A stretch of 64,000 bases of DNA from Phycisphaerae bacterium (GCA_028285035.1 JANQQF010000124.1:162282-226281), one strand, 5' to 3'. Positions 17,394-27,893 are shown, counted from the first letter of the stretch. Notes: generated by a model not told the origin, from the letters alone. Numbers and translations are program-made.

Positions 17394-18330
17394 ATTCGAT
17401 CATTTGTAAAAGCAGCTGACGCGCCTGTTCAGCATCCTGGTTGATTTGTGAGATTAGCGCCTCAATCCCATCAAATTTTTGTTCTGGCCGGAGGTGCTCA
17501 ACAAATTCCAAGGTCAGAGTTTCACCATAAATATCTTCGTTGAAATCGAAAATGAATGCCTCTATGGTTCGATGCTGTCCCTCAAAACTGGGGCGAATCC
17601 CAATATTTGTAACACTTGAATGACGCTGACCTGTTTTATGTCGGGTGACAAATGTGGCATAAACGCCATTTGTTGGTAGAAGTCTTTCTGCTGGTACAGC
17701 AAAATTTGCTGTGGGAAAACCAATTGTCCGCCCTCTCTGATCGCCTTTTATAATGTGACTGGTTAAGGAAGGGTATCGTCCTAATAATTTAGTAGCTCCA
17801 GCGATATCACCTGTTGTGATATGGCGTCTTACCTGAGTGCTACTAACCGTTTCTCCCTCAACGAGAAACGGTTCAAACTGACGCACTGAATAGCCCAATT
17901 TTTTACCAATATCGCTTAATTTTTCAGTGGTTCCTTCTCTATTTTTGCCTAAAGCAAAATCGTGCCCGGCCCAAAACTCGACGATATTAAGACGATCAAC
18001 CAATAATTGCATAAAATCATTGGCTGAAATTTTGGCCAATTCCAATGAAAATGGCATGAGTATCAGAATATCTATTTTATGTTGCTTGAATAGGACTATA
18101 CGTTCTTCTGCCGTAGTTAAATAGTCTTGACCATACTTGTGCGTGGCAAAAATGGCCTTGGGGCGAGGGTGGAATGAAATAACAGCAGACCTAGCCTGAT
18201 GAGTTTGGGCTGCCGTTTTAAGTTGATTAAGTAGATGTTGATGGCCTAAATGCAAACCATCAAATGTCCCAATTGTTAGAACTGTTGGTTCAGTAAGCTG
18301 GGGTTGAGCTAAGTCGCGGTATACGTGCAT
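17392..18330 (-). CDS. ribF: Bifunctional riboflavin kinase / FMN adenylyltransferase
   Basis: The 312-residue protein has the usual two-domain form. The FAD synthetase half carries VLTIGTFDGLHLGHQHLL at residues 18-35 (nucleotidyl-transferase GxFDxxHxGH motif) and a later STQVRRHI segment. The riboflavin kinase half carries GDQRGRTIGFPTANF and, near the end, the conserved FNEDIYGETLTLEFVEHLR region. It makes FMN and then FAD from riboflavin in the cytoplasm. It is the last gene of the nusA-infB-truB translation operon, its usual place, with about 110 bases between it and truB. Length is normal. Confidence 0.95.
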   Translation of the reverse strand: MHVYRDLAQPQLTEPTVLTIGTFDGLHLGHQHLLNQLKTAAQTHQARSAVISFHPRPKAIFATHKYGQDYLTTAEERIVLFKQHKIDILILMPFSLELAKISANDFMQLLVDRLNIVEFWAGHDFALGKNREGTTEKLSDIGKKLGYSVRQFEPFLVEGETVSSTQVRRHITTGDIAGATKLLGRYPSLTSHIIKGDQRGRTIGFPTANFAVPAERLLPTNGVYATFVTRHKTGQRHSSVTNIGIRPSFEGQHRTIEAFIFDFNEDIYGETLTLEFVEHLRPEQKFDGIEALISQINQDAEQARQLLLQMIE

Positions 18331-18439
18331 TACGCTATGATCGATCAGTAGTTTTGCCTAAGGGGTGAGGCGGTTAGCTATTTAACACCATCCCTTAAAT
18401 CTAGATAATTTGGATTGCTGATAGTAATTTCTAGGCCAA

Positions 18440-19360
18440 CTACTGTGTACCTCCCAGATGAAAAACTTTCTTTGGTTGCCAGAGTGTATCATCTGACTCA
18501 ACTCTCGTCAAAATTGCTAAAAAAGTTCCATCTAGGGTATAGGCACTCAATAAGTATTCAGTTTGATCAACTTGATCAATTGAAAGATTGATGCGCTGCC
18601 CTTGTTGTATTCTCGTTACATCATCTGGGGATAATTTTACCTGTGGAAGATGAGCGACGGCTAGGTCAATCGGATATAAATACTGTTTCCAGGCGTCTTT
18701 CTCTGCTATGGCTAGGCGCTCTAATGTTTCTAATGCTACCGCCTCAGATACGGGCCAGTCACTGTTGACAGTGCGAGTTAAACCGATCAAATGTGCGCCG
18801 GGACCGGCTGCTTCCCCTAAATCACGAGCTAAAGATCGGATGTAAGTACCCGTCGAGCAGCTAACATCAATCGTTAAATCAGGATGTTGCCACTCAACCC
18901 AATCTAGTGTGTCAATTGTAACACGTCTGGGTTTGATATAAACATTTTTGCCAGCCCGGGCTAATTTGTATAACGGTTGCCCATCTTGTTTGATAGCTGA
19001 AAATATAGGCGGAATTTGATCAATTTCACCCTGAAAAGCCGGTAAAATTTTTTCTAAGGTTGAGGAGGTTAGCCCAGAGGCATCATTTTGTGTGGTGATA
19101 TTGCCTTCGACATCTAAGGTGTCAGTGGTAATTCCGAAACGAATAACTGCCCGATACTGCTTTTTGCCTTTTTGAAGATACTCAATAAGACGGGTGGCTT
19201 GCCCTAAACAAACAATCAAAACCCCGGTCGCCATTGGGTCAAGGGTGCCTGTATGCCCCACCTTTCGCTGTCCGCTTAATTTCCGAATTCGAGCGACCAC
19301 ATCGTGGGATGTCAGTCCTTTTGGTTTGTCAATATTGAGGATACCAGAAATTACAGACAT
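18440..19360 (-). CDS. truB: tRNA pseudouridine(55) synthase TruB
   Basis: The 306-residue protein has GILNIDKPKGLTSHDVV at the N-terminus and the catalytic motif GHTGTLDPMATGVL with the nucleophilic aspartate at D41. It also has YRAVIRFGITTDTLDVEG, and CSTGTYIRSLARDLG for the RNA-binding segment. A small C-terminal PUA-like domain ends the protein. It isomerises U55 in the T-loop of tRNAs. The start codon overlaps the rbfA stop by one base, so the genes are coupled. Gene order rbfA-truB-ribF is the common bacterial one. Confidence 0.95.
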   Translation of the reverse strand: MSVISGILNIDKPKGLTSHDVVARIRKLSGQRKVGHTGTLDPMATGVLIVCLGQATRLIEYLQKGKKQYRAVIRFGITTDTLDVEGNITTQNDASGLTSSTLEKILPAFQGEIDQIPPIFSAIKQDGQPLYKLARAGKNVYIKPRRVTIDTLDWVEWQHPDLTIDVSCSTGTYIRSLARDLGEAAGPGAHLIGLTRTVNSDWPVSEAVALETLERLAIAEKDAWKQYLYPIDLAVAHLPQVKLSPDDVTRIQQGQRINLSIDQVDQTEYLLSAYTLDGTFLAILTRVESDDTLWQPKKVFHLGGTQ

Positions 19361-19728
19361 TACTCATCTATTTCAGATGGCGGGTCGGAGTCTTTGATTT
19401 GCTCAAGCAGGTTTTCAATACGAAGCGCATTTTCTAACGAATGATCTACTTTGAATATCAATTCTGGCATATGGCGTAAGGAGACCGCTTGGCTCAATTT
19501 ATAGCGAAGAAAGCCTGATGCCTTTTCTAAAGCCGCAAATGCTTCTTTTTGATCTGTTTCGTCCCCCAACACTGTGAAGTAAACGGTCGCGATTTGTAAA
19601 TCTGCCGTGACATTGACGCCGGTGACCGTTACCAAAGCCAAGCGCGGGTCTTGACTTTGGTATAAAACGATCTGGCTTAATTCCTCATGGAGTAGCTCGG
19701 AAACTTTGCGTTGCCGTCGGGTTGCCAT
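19360..19728 (-). CDS. rbfA: Ribosome-binding factor A
   Basis: The 122-residue protein is a typical RbfA: RQRKVSELLHEELSQIV at the start, DPRLALVTVTGVNVTADLQIATVYFTV (in parts: DPRLALVTVTGV, ADLQIATVYFTV) in the middle, and LRHMPELIFKVDHSLENALRI, read here as LRHMPELIFK plus DHSLENA. These match the single KH-type domain that binds the 30S subunit during maturation. It follows infB with no gap and overlaps truB by one base. Confidence 0.93.
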   Translation of the reverse strand: MATRRQRKVSELLHEELSQIVLYQSQDPRLALVTVTGVNVTADLQIATVYFTVLGDETDQKEAFAALEKASGFLRYKLSQAVSLRHMPELIFKVDHSLENALRIENLLEQIKDSDPPSEIDE

Positions 19729-21528
19729 TTAGTTAACTCGTTCCTTAACGTAGGCCTCAATAATGTCACCTTCCTTAATATCATTGAAGCCATCAACGCC
19801 AATACCACATTCAAATCCAGTGTTAACCTCACGTACATCGTCCGTGAAGCGCCGTAAGGAAGAGAAACGACTTTCGTGGATAATTTCATTGTTTCGTACG
19901 ACACGTGCCAAGGCATTTCGGGCAATTTGTCCATCCAGGACGTAGGATCCAGCCACAACACCTCGTTTCGGAATCTTGAACAAAGCACGTACCTCAGCTC
20001 GCCCAGTCACCTTGTCCGCATATTCTGGCTCCAGCAGCCCTTTTAACGCCCGATCTACATCGTCAATCAATTGATAAATCACTTTATAAAGACGAACATC
20101 AATCTGTTCGGCTTCCGCTAAACGTTGTGCAGCTGAGTCAACTTCAACGTGAAATCCTAAAACAATCGCCCCAGAAGCAATCGCCAGATTCATATCAGAC
20201 TCAGAGATATTGCCTGTTCCTTCCAGTAAGATTTTGACTTTGATTTTATTATCATCATAGCTCAAATCATTCAAGGAGTTAACAATAGGCTCAAGAGATC
20301 CTTGTACATCCACTTTTAGGATAATGTTTAGATTTTGATCGCCGGTTTCGCTCGCCATCCTGAAGAAGTCTTCCAGAGTAACGGGACCACGCCGTTGCGT
20401 TTGGAGCGAGCGGTGATGCGCATCCATTTTGCGTTTTTCAACGATAGCTCGAGCTTCTTTCTCATTTTTTACAACCTCAAAATATTCCCCAGCCTCTGGG
20501 ACTTCAGATAGCCCCAAAATGGAGACAGGCACGGATAGTCCTGCTTGTTTTATCTTTTTGCCTTTGTCGCTAAACATAGCTCGAATTCGACTGTATTGAG
20601 TCCCAACCATCAGAATATCACCCACTTTAAGGGTTCCATTCTGGATGAGCACAGTTACCGAAACACCTCGCCGTTTGTCCACTTGCCCTTCAATAATGAC
20701 ACCTTGGGCAGTGCGATTTGGATTGGCCTGTAAATCTGCAACCTCAGTGACCAGTAGAATATTTTCCAGCAAATCATCAATACCAAAATTCTCAAGGGCA
20801 GATAAGGGAACACAAATTGTATTACCGCCCCACTCCTCTGGAACCAACTCCAAATCGGCCAACTCCTGTTTGACGCGATCTGGATTGGCATTTTCTTTAT
20901 CAATTTTATTGACCGCCACGATAATCGGCACTTGAGCTGCACGTGCGTGTTCAATTGCTTCCCGAGTTTGGGGCATCACCCCATCATCAGCGGCAACCAC
21001 CAGAATTGCTAAGTCCGTGACCTGTGCCCCACGAGCCCGCATCGCTGTAAATGCAGCGTGACCTGGGGTGTCAAGAAATGTGATATACTTGTTATCGACT
21101 TTGACTTGGTAGGCCCCAATATGCTGGGTAATGCCGCCTGCTTCCCCCTTTACCACTTGGGCCTTACGAATTGTATCCAGCAAGGTGGTTTTCCCGTGGT
21201 CAACATGACCTAAAACGGTGACTACGGGGGGGCGTGGTCGTAAATTCTTCGGATCTTCCTTAGCGATGAGTTGTTTATGAAGCGGTATGAAATTTTCTTC
21301 CTGCTCAGGTTGGATCTCTTCAATTTGAGGGGGAACAATCTCAAAGCCTAGCTCCTCACCAATGATAGATACAGTATCAAAATCAATCTGTTGATTGATA
21401 TTGGCCATAATCCCGTTACTCATCAATTCTTTGATAAGATCGATGGGGCTTACGGAGAGTACATCGGCTAAATCACGCACCGTGATTACCGGGGGGATTT
21501 CAACCCTTCTTTCTTTCGTTTTCGACAT
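19729..21528 (-). CDS. infB: Translation initiation factor IF-2 (short N-terminus)
   Basis: The 599-residue GTPase has one IF2-N helix bundle ([20 protein letters not shown], residues 18-37), then the G domain with [12 protein letters not shown] (G1), [12 protein letters not shown] (switch), DTPGHAAF (G3), NKID (G4) and SAL (G5). Beta-barrel domain II and the C-terminal domains that bind fMet-tRNA follow. It lacks the long charged N-terminal extension of enterobacterial IF-2, as in many thermophiles and Chloroflexota. A strong GGGAGGTGG ribosome site precedes the ATG. It brings initiator tRNA to the ribosome. It is separated from ylxR by an unusually long 480-base gap. Confidence 0.96.
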   Translation of the reverse strand: MSKTKERRVEIPPVITVRDLADVLSVSPIDLIKELMSNGIMANINQQIDFDTVSIIGEELGFEIVPPQIEEIQPEQEENFIPLHKQLIAKEDPKNLRPRPPVVTVLGHVDHGKTTLLDTIRKAQVVKGEAGGITQHIGAYQVKVDNKYITFLDTPGHAAFTAMRARGAQVTDLAILVVAADDGVMPQTREAIEHARAAQVPIIVAVNKIDKENANPDRVKQELADLELVPEEWGGNTICVPLSALENFGIDDLLENILLVTEVADLQANPNRTAQGVIIEGQVDKRRGVSVTVLIQNGTLKVGDILMVGTQYSRIRAMFSDKGKKIKQAGLSVPVSILGLSEVPEAGEYFEVVKNEKEARAIVEKRKMDAHHRSLQTQRRGPVTLEDFFRMASETGDQNLNIILKVDVQGSLEPIVNSLNDLSYDDNKIKVKILLEGTGNISESDMNLAIASGAIVLGFHVEVDSAAQRLAEAEQIDVRLYKVIYQLIDDVDRALKGLLEPEYADKVTGRAEVRALFKIPKRGVVAGSYVLDGQIARNALARVVRNNEIIHESRFSSLRRFTDDVREVNTGFECGIGVDGFNDIKEGDIIEAYVKERVN

Positions 21529-22010
21529 AACTAACCACCTCCCAGTGAATATTGTTGTTTAAGATGTTCTTCAGTAATTATCTATTCAAATTGCCAAGCC
21601 ATTCTGCTTTAGCAATAAAATTTACTTGTGGCTCAAAATAAATAATATATGTCTATCTCAATTCAAGGCAGACACAACAAAGCCGTGCAAAAGCACGGAT
21701 AATTTATGATTGTAGGCAGTCGGATATTTTCGATACAACAGGATTAACCTGTATCGATGTTATCTTTACCTGAAAAAATCTTAATCTGATTGATTACCTA
21801 TCGTTGAGGTAACGAAGGGCCTTGGAGTGTTTTGTGAGGAAATGGCTTCTATGGGGAGGAAGTAGAAGAAATTGAAATACGAGTGATTATCTCATTAAGC
21901 CACACCTCGCACGCTATTTAAGTTAGAGCGCATCACGACTCACAGTCCTTTTGCAACCTCAAGCCAAAGGGATATTGGTTCATTAGAAACATGTTTCCCG
22001 ATGGACCCAC
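21529..22010 (-). other. Long gap between ylxR and infB with two hairpins
   Basis: No gene is visible in these 482 bases, where ylxQ (L7Ae-like) often sits. It holds a CCGTGC-AAAA-GCACGG hairpin (21683-21698) and an inverted repeat CGATACA/TGTATCG (21731-21756). On the minus strand the first hairpin is followed by CTTTGTTG, so it could be a weak terminator, which would mean infB has its own promoter downstream of it. Confidence 0.5.
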
Positions 22011-22289
22011 TTATGATTTTGAAAGTTCAGTTTGCTGATAACGATTCAATTTAACAACATCCTCATCCGAAATCTTAACCTTGAGGGCATTGGCTAAAAG
22101 TTTACCCTTAAGCCCCTTTTCCCAGCAAATTTGTTGTTTGCATAAGTACGCACCCCGACCATTTTGTTTGCCAGTATCATCTACAATAACTGATCCCTCT
22201 GGGGTGCGTACAATTCGAATTAAGGTTCTTTTTTCTTGTGTTTCCCGACAAGCAATGCAAGTTCTTTGCGGTTTATGCTTTTTACGCAT
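22011..22289 (-). CDS. YlxR / RnpM family RNA-binding protein
   Basis: The 92-residue protein has the family signature RTCIACRETQEKRTLIRIVR at residues 9-28 and GRGAYLCKQQICWEKGLKG in the middle. YlxR (DUF448) proteins are basic, cytoplasmic and bind RNA; the Bacillus member was reported to act on RNase P. The gene follows nusA by 11 bases in the standard nusA-ylxR order. Length is normal. The specific role in this organism is not known. Confidence 0.9.
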   Translation of the reverse strand: MRKKHKPQRTCIACRETQEKRTLIRIVRTPEGSVIVDDTGKQNGRGAYLCKQQICWEKGLKGKLLANALKVKISDEDVVKLNRYQQTELSKS

Positions 22290-22300
22290 AATTTTATTGT

Positions 22301-24184
22301 TTAGAAATCATCCTCGTCGTAATCCATCCAGTCGTCTGTGCGGCGACTTCGTTTACGACGTCGTTCTGCTACAACCTCACCCAAGCGCTCATCATAAACT
22401 AAGCGACGTTTCTTCTGCTTAGCTTGCTTCTTGTCTTTTTGTGCGTCTTCAAACTCATCATCTTCCCAGCCGGCTGAACCAGTAGGTTTTGCATCTTCAG
22501 GTTTGGAGAATAAGATGGCTTCGGCCTCTGCGATAAGCTCATCTGCAGATTTTGGCTTCTCTTCTTCAACTTCCTCAGTTTCAGCCTTGACCTCCGCTTC
22601 CGCCTCAGCAGCGACCTCAACTTCTGCTTCAGCTTCTACTTCCCCAACCTCAGCGATAGCTTCTGCTTCAGGAGTGCTTTCAACAGAGGCCACTGGAGCA
22701 AGCTCTGCCTCAGCCACAACACTTTCCTCAGCAACAGGCTCCTGCTCAGTAACAGGTGTTTCGACTTCTGAAACAGTCTCTTCTACAACAGCTTCTGCTT
22801 CAGCAACCGCCTCGACAGCTTCGGAAACCTCTGTTGTCTCATCAGCAACCTCATCTTGAGGCTCATCACCGATGAGAATCGCTTCTGCCTCAGCCAAAAT
22901 GTCTCGGGCTTGAGCGGCTTCGCGGGCAGCTTGTGCCTCGGCTGCTTCACGGGCCCGACGCTCACGTTCGATCGCCATTTCAGCTAGGTTGATCATTTCG
23001 ATGGCCTCACTCATAACATTCAGCTCACCATCTGAATAATCGATCGGTGCTTTTTCTTCGACGATAGAAGCAACTAGACTGAAAATTTCAAGCTTATCTT
23101 CAATACGTGGTCGGATAACCTCAAGTGTTTTTGCTTTTTCAATGGCTTCTTTGGCTGCCTCACTGGCGCTTTTAATATCAATTCGCCAGGTCGTTAGCTT
23201 GGCTGCTAATCGAGCGTTTTGTCCTTCTTTTCCAATAGCCAAGGAAAGTTGTTTATCAGGTACAACCACTTCTGCGGTTTTGCCCTGCTCATCAAAAAGA
23301 CGAACGTTCATGACACGTGCTGGGCTTAATGAGTTGGCAATGAAGAAGGATAAGTCGGGATTCCACTGCACAACGTCAATCTTTTCACCGTTTAACTCAT
23401 TAACGATATTTTGAATTCGCGTACCACGCATCCCAACACAAGAGCCAACTGGATCAACCCCTTCTTGCAAAGCAGCCACCGCAACTTTTGAGCGATAGCC
23501 CGCTTCCCGCGCAATTGATTTGATCTCAACTGTCCCATTGTAAATCTCTGGGACTTCAACCTCTAGCAAGCGGCGTAACATGTTGCGATGGGTCCGCGAG
23601 ACAACAATTTGTGGGCCTCGGCTTGCTTTGGTTACTGAAGAAACAAAGGCTCGAATGCGTTGCCCTTCGCTGTATCGTTCGGTTGGAATCTGCTCATTAC
23701 GAGGCAAATAGGCTTCAACTTTGCCCAATGACAGGATTACCTGATGTGAGTCAACCTTGTGAACCGTTCCATTTACAATCTCACCTTCACGCTCAACGTA
23801 AGAGTTGTATAAAGCGTCCCGTTCAGCTTCTCTAATCCGTTGCAAGATAACCTGTTTTGCCGTTTGGGCGGCAATACGACCAAAATTTGCGGGAGTACTT
23901 TCAATAGAAACTAACCCCCCAATCTGCGCCCGGGCATCGACTTTCATGGCATCTTGTAATAAAATTTCATTTTTCTCATCGGTAAGTTCAGTTACAATTG
24001 CTTTTTCGATGAAAATTAATGGCTCACCTGATTTTTGATCAATTTGAGCCGTGATATGATTACCACTATAATTTCGCCGATATGCTGAGATTAACGCAAC
24101 TTCAACTGCTTCTATAACGATATCCAAGGGTAACTGCCGCTCATGGCAAACCTGATTGATTGCCATCATGAAATCATTCTTCAC
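22301..24184 (-). CDS. nusA: Transcription factor NusA with long acidic Ala/Glu-rich tail
   Basis: The 627-residue protein contains the NusA N-terminal domain (residues 1-125, with [14 protein letters not shown]), an S1 domain ([21 protein letters not shown], split as [11 protein letters not shown] and HQVILSLG), and two KH domains ([19 protein letters not shown] and [17 protein letters not shown]). It binds RNA polymerase and tunes pausing and termination. From about residue 400 a roughly 190-residue tail of Ala, Glu and Val follows (for example [14 protein letters not shown]), then a basic end [13 protein letters not shown] and an acidic DYDEDDF. This tail is not part of the standard fold. 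GTG start with AGGAGG eleven bases upstream; an ATG five codons later is possible. No rimP precedes it. Confidence 0.94.
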   Translation of the reverse strand: MKNDFMMAINQVCHERQLPLDIVIEAVEVALISAYRRNYSGNHITAQIDQKSGEPLIFIEKAIVTELTDEKNEILLQDAMKVDARAQIGGLVSIESTPANFGRIAAQTAKQVILQRIREAERDALYNSYVEREGEIVNGTVHKVDSHQVILSLGKVEAYLPRNEQIPTERYSEGQRIRAFVSSVTKASRGPQIVVSRTHRNMLRRLLEVEVPEIYNGTVEIKSIAREAGYRSKVAVAALQEGVDPVGSCVGMRGTRIQNIVNELNGEKIDVVQWNPDLSFFIANSLSPARVMNVRLFDEQGKTAEVVVPDKQLSLAIGKEGQNARLAAKLTTWRIDIKSASEAAKEAIEKAKTLEVIRPRIEDKLEIFSLVASIVEEKAPIDYSDGELNVMSEAIEMINLAEMAIERERRAREAAEAQAAREAAQARDILAEAEAILIGDEPQDEVADETTEVSEAVEAVAEAEAVVEETVSEVETPVTEQEPVAEESVVAEAELAPVASVESTPEAEAIAEVGEVEAEAEVEVAAEAEAEVKAETEEVEEEKPKSADELIAEAEAILFSKPEDAKPTGSAGWEDDEFEDAQKDKKQAKQKKRRLVYDERLGEVVAERRRKRSRRTDDWMDYDEDDF

Positions 24185-24256
24185 GATGTACCAAGCCTCC
24201 TAAATCATTCACGCTAGTCCAAAATAGACCCAACATTCAATAATAAATTTTGATAA

Positions 24257-24287
24257 GATAAAAGAAAAGTGGGGGGTGCCCACTTTT
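24257..24287 (-). terminator. Terminator of the MttB-family gene
   Basis: A nine-pair stem (AAAAGTGGG, 24265-24273, with CCCACTTTT, 24279-24287) is followed on the minus strand by CTTTTATC. It lies between the MttB-family gene and nusA and separates the two units. Confidence 0.65.
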
Positions 24288-24407
24288 CCGAGTTACAACA
24301 TTTTCTCTTGACGGGAAGAATTATATCATGAACTTGACTTGGTTGCAAGTGAAATTCTTACCGGATTTATGAAAATCACTTGATTTCTCTCCGCTAATTT
24401 TCATTTT

Positions 24408-25931
24408 CTATGAAATAGGCTTGATAGTTTCCTTGCGTTTTTCAATGTGAGTGCGTAAAGCTTCATCAATTGCCGGATCAAGAGATGGTTGTTCATACTG
24501 TTGTAGACGCCGTTTGTAGATTTTATTAGCGCGCTCATAGGTGTCCATCGCCCCATTCGCCTGCCAAGCCTCACCTGAGTCATAGTCAAATAATTCGGCA
24601 CGATAAAAGGCGGTGCGGAAGTGTCGCATCGTATGCTGGGTGCCTAGATGATGACCTCCTGGTGGCACTTCTTCCAAGATTGCGTCCATCGCCCATTCAT
24701 CATCATCCCAATTGATTCCTTTGAGATAGGTATGATACATTCCTAACATCTCACAGTCAACAATAAATTTCTCATAGCCTGCGGTTAGCCCTGCCTCAAG
24801 CCAGCCAGCTGCGTGTAGAACGAAATTGGGTTGAGCCAACATGGAAGGTAACATGGCCATCACACTTTCATAGCCAGCTTGAGCGTCAATAATTTTTGAG
24901 CTAACGTAGGACCCTGCTGCGCGGAACGGCAGGCCGTAATGACGGGCCAGTTGACCACTGAGATAGAGGGCTAATTGACTTTCTGGGGCACCAAAAACAG
25001 GAGCACCACTTTGTAAATCAATGACGGATTGGAAAGAACCATAGACACTGGGTGTCCCAGGCACCACCATCTGGGCGAAAACAATACCGGCGAGTGCTTC
25101 GGCATTCAGTTGAGCAACGGTGCCTAAGATAGAGACAGGTCCCATTGCCCCAGATAAGATGAACGGTGTAACATTGATGATTTGATTGTTGCGGGCATAA
25201 GCCATCAAGAGACTTAGCATGCGATCATCCAGTCGTCGTGGACTACTAACGTTGACGATGCAATGCAAATAATGCTTTTGAGTCATTGCCTCAGGTCCAA
25301 AGGCAATTTTAGCTATATCGATACTGTCCTGGCCCGTTTCACCCGTATGATAAACCCCCATCATCGGCTTATCTCCATAAACCAGGTGGGCGTACATCAG
25401 TTCAAGATGTCGGTATTCAATTGGGATGTCGCCCGAAACGACAATTTCCGACCCCATACAGTGTAAGTAAGGAGACATTTGCGTTAGTTTAAGAAAATTG
25501 ATCAGATCCTGATGGGTACTTTCCCGACGACCTTGGTCTCGCTCAACAACATAAGGTGGCCCAACCACTGGCGAAAAGCAGACATGTTTCCCCCCAATGA
25601 TCACATCGTGGTCTGGATTTCGGGCTGACCAGGTGAATTGTGAGGGCGCTTTTGCCAGATATTCAAGCACCATTTCCCGATCGAAGTAGGCTACATCATC
25701 AACAACTTTTGCTCCGTGTTTACGCAAGATTGCTTGGGCTTCATCATCATAAAAGGCAATACCGCCTTCCTCTAAAATTTGCATTGATTTTTCGTGGATG
25801 AGTTGTAATCTTTCCTCATTAACTAAATCGTAGGGCGGGACATTAGCGAGGGGTTGAGTTATTTTTGTGACTGTTTCCGGGGCTGGTCCAGCATTGCGGC
25901 GTTGTCGCCGTCTATTGCGAGGTTGAGTCAT
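24408..25931 (-). CDS. Trimethylamine methyltransferase MttB-superfamily protein (no pyrrolysine)
   Basis: This 507-residue protein is a full-length member of the MttB superfamily, with DLVNEERLQLIHEKSMQIL, VFGAPESQLALYLSGQLARH, given as GAPESQLALY, and GGHHLGTQHTMRHFRTAFY, given as HHLGTQHTMRHF. The frame has no internal amber codon, so it belongs to the non-pyrrolysine group (MtgB-like), some members of which demethylate glycine betaine or other quaternary amines and pass the methyl to a corrinoid protein. No corrinoid protein or activating gene is adjacent, so the acceptor must be encoded elsewhere. The ATG at 25931 is chosen because GGAGG lies five bases before it. The arginine-rich N-terminus (RNRRRQRRN) is unusual. 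Confidence 0.88.
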   Translation of the reverse strand: MTQPRNRRRQRRNAGPAPETVTKITQPLANVPPYDLVNEERLQLIHEKSMQILEEGGIAFYDDEAQAILRKHGAKVVDDVAYFDREMVLEYLAKAPSQFTWSARNPDHDVIIGGKHVCFSPVVGPPYVVERDQGRRESTHQDLINFLKLTQMSPYLHCMGSEIVVSGDIPIEYRHLELMYAHLVYGDKPMMGVYHTGETGQDSIDIAKIAFGPEAMTQKHYLHCIVNVSSPRRLDDRMLSLLMAYARNNQIINVTPFILSGAMGPVSILGTVAQLNAEALAGIVFAQMVVPGTPSVYGSFQSVIDLQSGAPVFGAPESQLALYLSGQLARHYGLPFRAAGSYVSSKIIDAQAGYESVMAMLPSMLAQPNFVLHAAGWLEAGLTAGYEKFIVDCEMLGMYHTYLKGINWDDDEWAMDAILEEVPPGGHHLGTQHTMRHFRTAFYRAELFDYDSGEAWQANGAMDTYERANKIYKRRLQQYEQPSLDPAIDEALRTHIEKRKETIKPIS

Positions 25932-26024
25932 CTTTGCCTCCATATTGTATCAAGGACATAACCGATACAAATCCTATTTTCAAAAATTCGTTTTCTCAAA
26001 ACTTGGGTGCATTTCTGTTTGGGG

Positions 26025-26200
26025 GCACGCCTGCTCCCAACCTTCACGTGGGACTAAAGCCGCCACGCTATGATAGGTAAAAGGAGACTAAAGTCCCCTC
26101 TCTCGCCTGCTTCAGCGGGCTTCAACCTAACATAGGCCAGGGATTTATTCCCGACCGAAGCTCGAGCCGAACATCGGTCCAATTCTCGCCCCATAACTGA
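26025..26200. repeat. Cluster of short palindromic repeat remnants
   Basis: This intergenic gap carries GGAGACTAAAGTCCCC (26083-26098), GCCTGCTTCAGCGGGC (26105-26120) and related pieces around GGGACTAAAGCC. These are of the kind often seen as dispersed palindromes in Chloroflexota and cyanobacteria. No coding frame is convincing. Confidence 0.55.
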
Positions 26201-26218
26201 AATATACCCCCAGTGACT

Positions 26219-27781
26219 CTAATTTTCGGGATGTTCACTACGTAAGGTCATTTTGAGTATTTTCCCAGTAGCGGTCATCGGTAAACTTTCTCGAATTTCA
26301 ACCAGTCGGGGATACTTATAAGCAGCCATATTTTCTTTAGACCAAGCAATAATTTCCTCTGGTGTGACTTCAGCCTCATCCTTGAGGACAAGAAAGGCTT
26401 TAATTTCTTCCCCATATGCATCATCGGGCACGCCAATCACGGCCGAGAGCGAGACTGCCGGATGGGTCAACAATATTTCCTCAATTTCCCGAGGATAGAC
26501 ATTGAAGCCACCGCGAATAATCATATCCTTAACCCGATCAACGATGTAGAAGTAGCCATCCTCATCCATTGTGCCAATGTCCCCGGTGTGGAACCAACCA
26601 CCACGTAGCACTTCTGCATTAACCTCTGGTCGTTTATAGTAGCCTTTCATCACATTGTGTCCCCGAATGACAATCTCACCCCTTTCACCCGTAGGCACTT
26701 CCCTGTCTTCAAGATCAACAACTTTCATCTCAACGCCCCATACGGGTGTACCAATTGAGCCCACCTTGCGTTCTCGATCTAAATGATTAAACGAAGCGAT
26801 TGGCGAGGTTTCGGAGAGACCATATCCTTCTAAAATCGGTGCGCCATATTTTTCTTCAAATCCGTTCAGGATTTCTATGGGAAGTGAAGCTCCGCCCGAG
26901 CCACAAAATTTCAAATTTCTGGAAATCTTTTCTAAATCATAATCCGCTGCATTCGGATGATTGAGTAAGGTCCAATACATCGTTGGTACGCCGGAAAAAG
27001 TAGTGACGTTTTCCTTTTCCATCAGGGCTAATACTGCGTCGGGATTAAATCGTGGTAACAACACGATGGTGCCGCCTACCCGAATTAGAGTGTTCATTTG
27101 GCTGGTTTGACCAAAGGAGTGAAAGAGAGGCAAAACGACAAGCCCCACATCGGAGGGTTCAATTTTACGCAACTGGCTACTAAGGGTGGCGTTGTAAAAC
27201 ATATTAAAATGGCTCAACTCTGCGCCTTTTGGTTGGCCCGTAGTACCAGAGGTGTACAAGATCACAGCAGTATCATCTGACCGCGTTTGGACGGTATCAA
27301 AGGTGTCAGGTTGACCGGCGATTAGCATTTGCAATGTTTGGGTATCTGCAATCGGCGACGGCGAGGCCGGATTAGCCGCAATGACAAAAAAGTGTTCGCA
27401 GCTTGGCACTCGATTAAACCCGGCAAGTCCCTCCTCGCCCAGTGGTAATTCGGGTGTTCCCTCAAAGCAGATGTAGACTTTGGCCTCCGAGTCGGTCAGA
27501 TGATAGGTGATTTCAGCCCGTTTAAATAAGACATTTAATGGAACGACGACAGCCCCCGTTTTCAAAATACCATAGTAGATAATCGGAAAATAAAGAAGGT
27601 TGGGGCAGCTCAAGGCTACCTTATCATTGGATTGAATGCCTAGGGTCATCAATCCATTAGCCACTTGGTTCGCAGCCCCATTGAGTTGGGCATAGCTCAG
27701 TCGGGTTTCGTCAAAAACAACGGCTGTCTTTGTTGGGTATCGTCGAGCACTTTCTTCCAGTGAGATGGCTAAATTGAGCAT
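26219..27781 (-). CDS. Acyl-CoA synthetase (AMP-forming), long/medium-chain type
   Basis: The 520-residue protein is an ANL-family adenylating enzyme. It shows the P-loop-like motif AVILYTSGTTGQPKGAELSH near residue 165, ILEGYGLSETSP near 305, HTGDIGTMDEDGY near 395, KDMIIRGGFNVYPREIEEIL near 420 and TGKILKMTL with the adenylation lysine near the end. It activates a carboxylic acid with ATP and joins it to CoA in the cytoplasm. The ATG follows AAGGAG. It is divergent from a MarR gene across 235 bases that hold promoters for both, so MarR control is plausible. A fatty-acid substrate is likely but not certain. Confidence 0.92.
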   Translation of the reverse strand: MLNLAISLEESARRYPTKTAVVFDETRLSYAQLNGAANQVANGLMTLGIQSNDKVALSCPNLLYFPIIYYGILKTGAVVVPLNVLFKRAEITYHLTDSEAKVYICFEGTPELPLGEEGLAGFNRVPSCEHFFVIAANPASPSPIADTQTLQMLIAGQPDTFDTVQTRSDDTAVILYTSGTTGQPKGAELSHFNMFYNATLSSQLRKIEPSDVGLVVLPLFHSFGQTSQMNTLIRVGGTIVLLPRFNPDAVLALMEKENVTTFSGVPTMYWTLLNHPNAADYDLEKISRNLKFCGSGGASLPIEILNGFEEKYGAPILEGYGLSETSPIASFNHLDRERKVGSIGTPVWGVEMKVVDLEDREVPTGERGEIVIRGHNVMKGYYKRPEVNAEVLRGGWFHTGDIGTMDEDGYFYIVDRVKDMIIRGGFNVYPREIEEILLTHPAVSLSAVIGVPDDAYGEEIKAFLVLKDEAEVTPEEIIAWSKENMAAYKYPRLVEIRESLPMTATGKILKMTLRSEHPEN

Positions 27782-27893
27782 AATTTCTCCTTGACATTAC
27801 ACCCTGTTATCAATCTCGACTTATCCGTTAGGAAATGTGTTGTTGAATACAGTAATGTTTAATCGCGATTTGGTGAAGAGTTGAGGGTAGCGC

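Noticed and set aside
22431..22859. Plus-strand frame of 142 codons rich in Ser, Ala and Thr
   Set aside because: It is the antisense shadow of the GCA/GAA-rich tail of nusA. The composition mirrors the Ala/Glu codons and there is no ribosome site.
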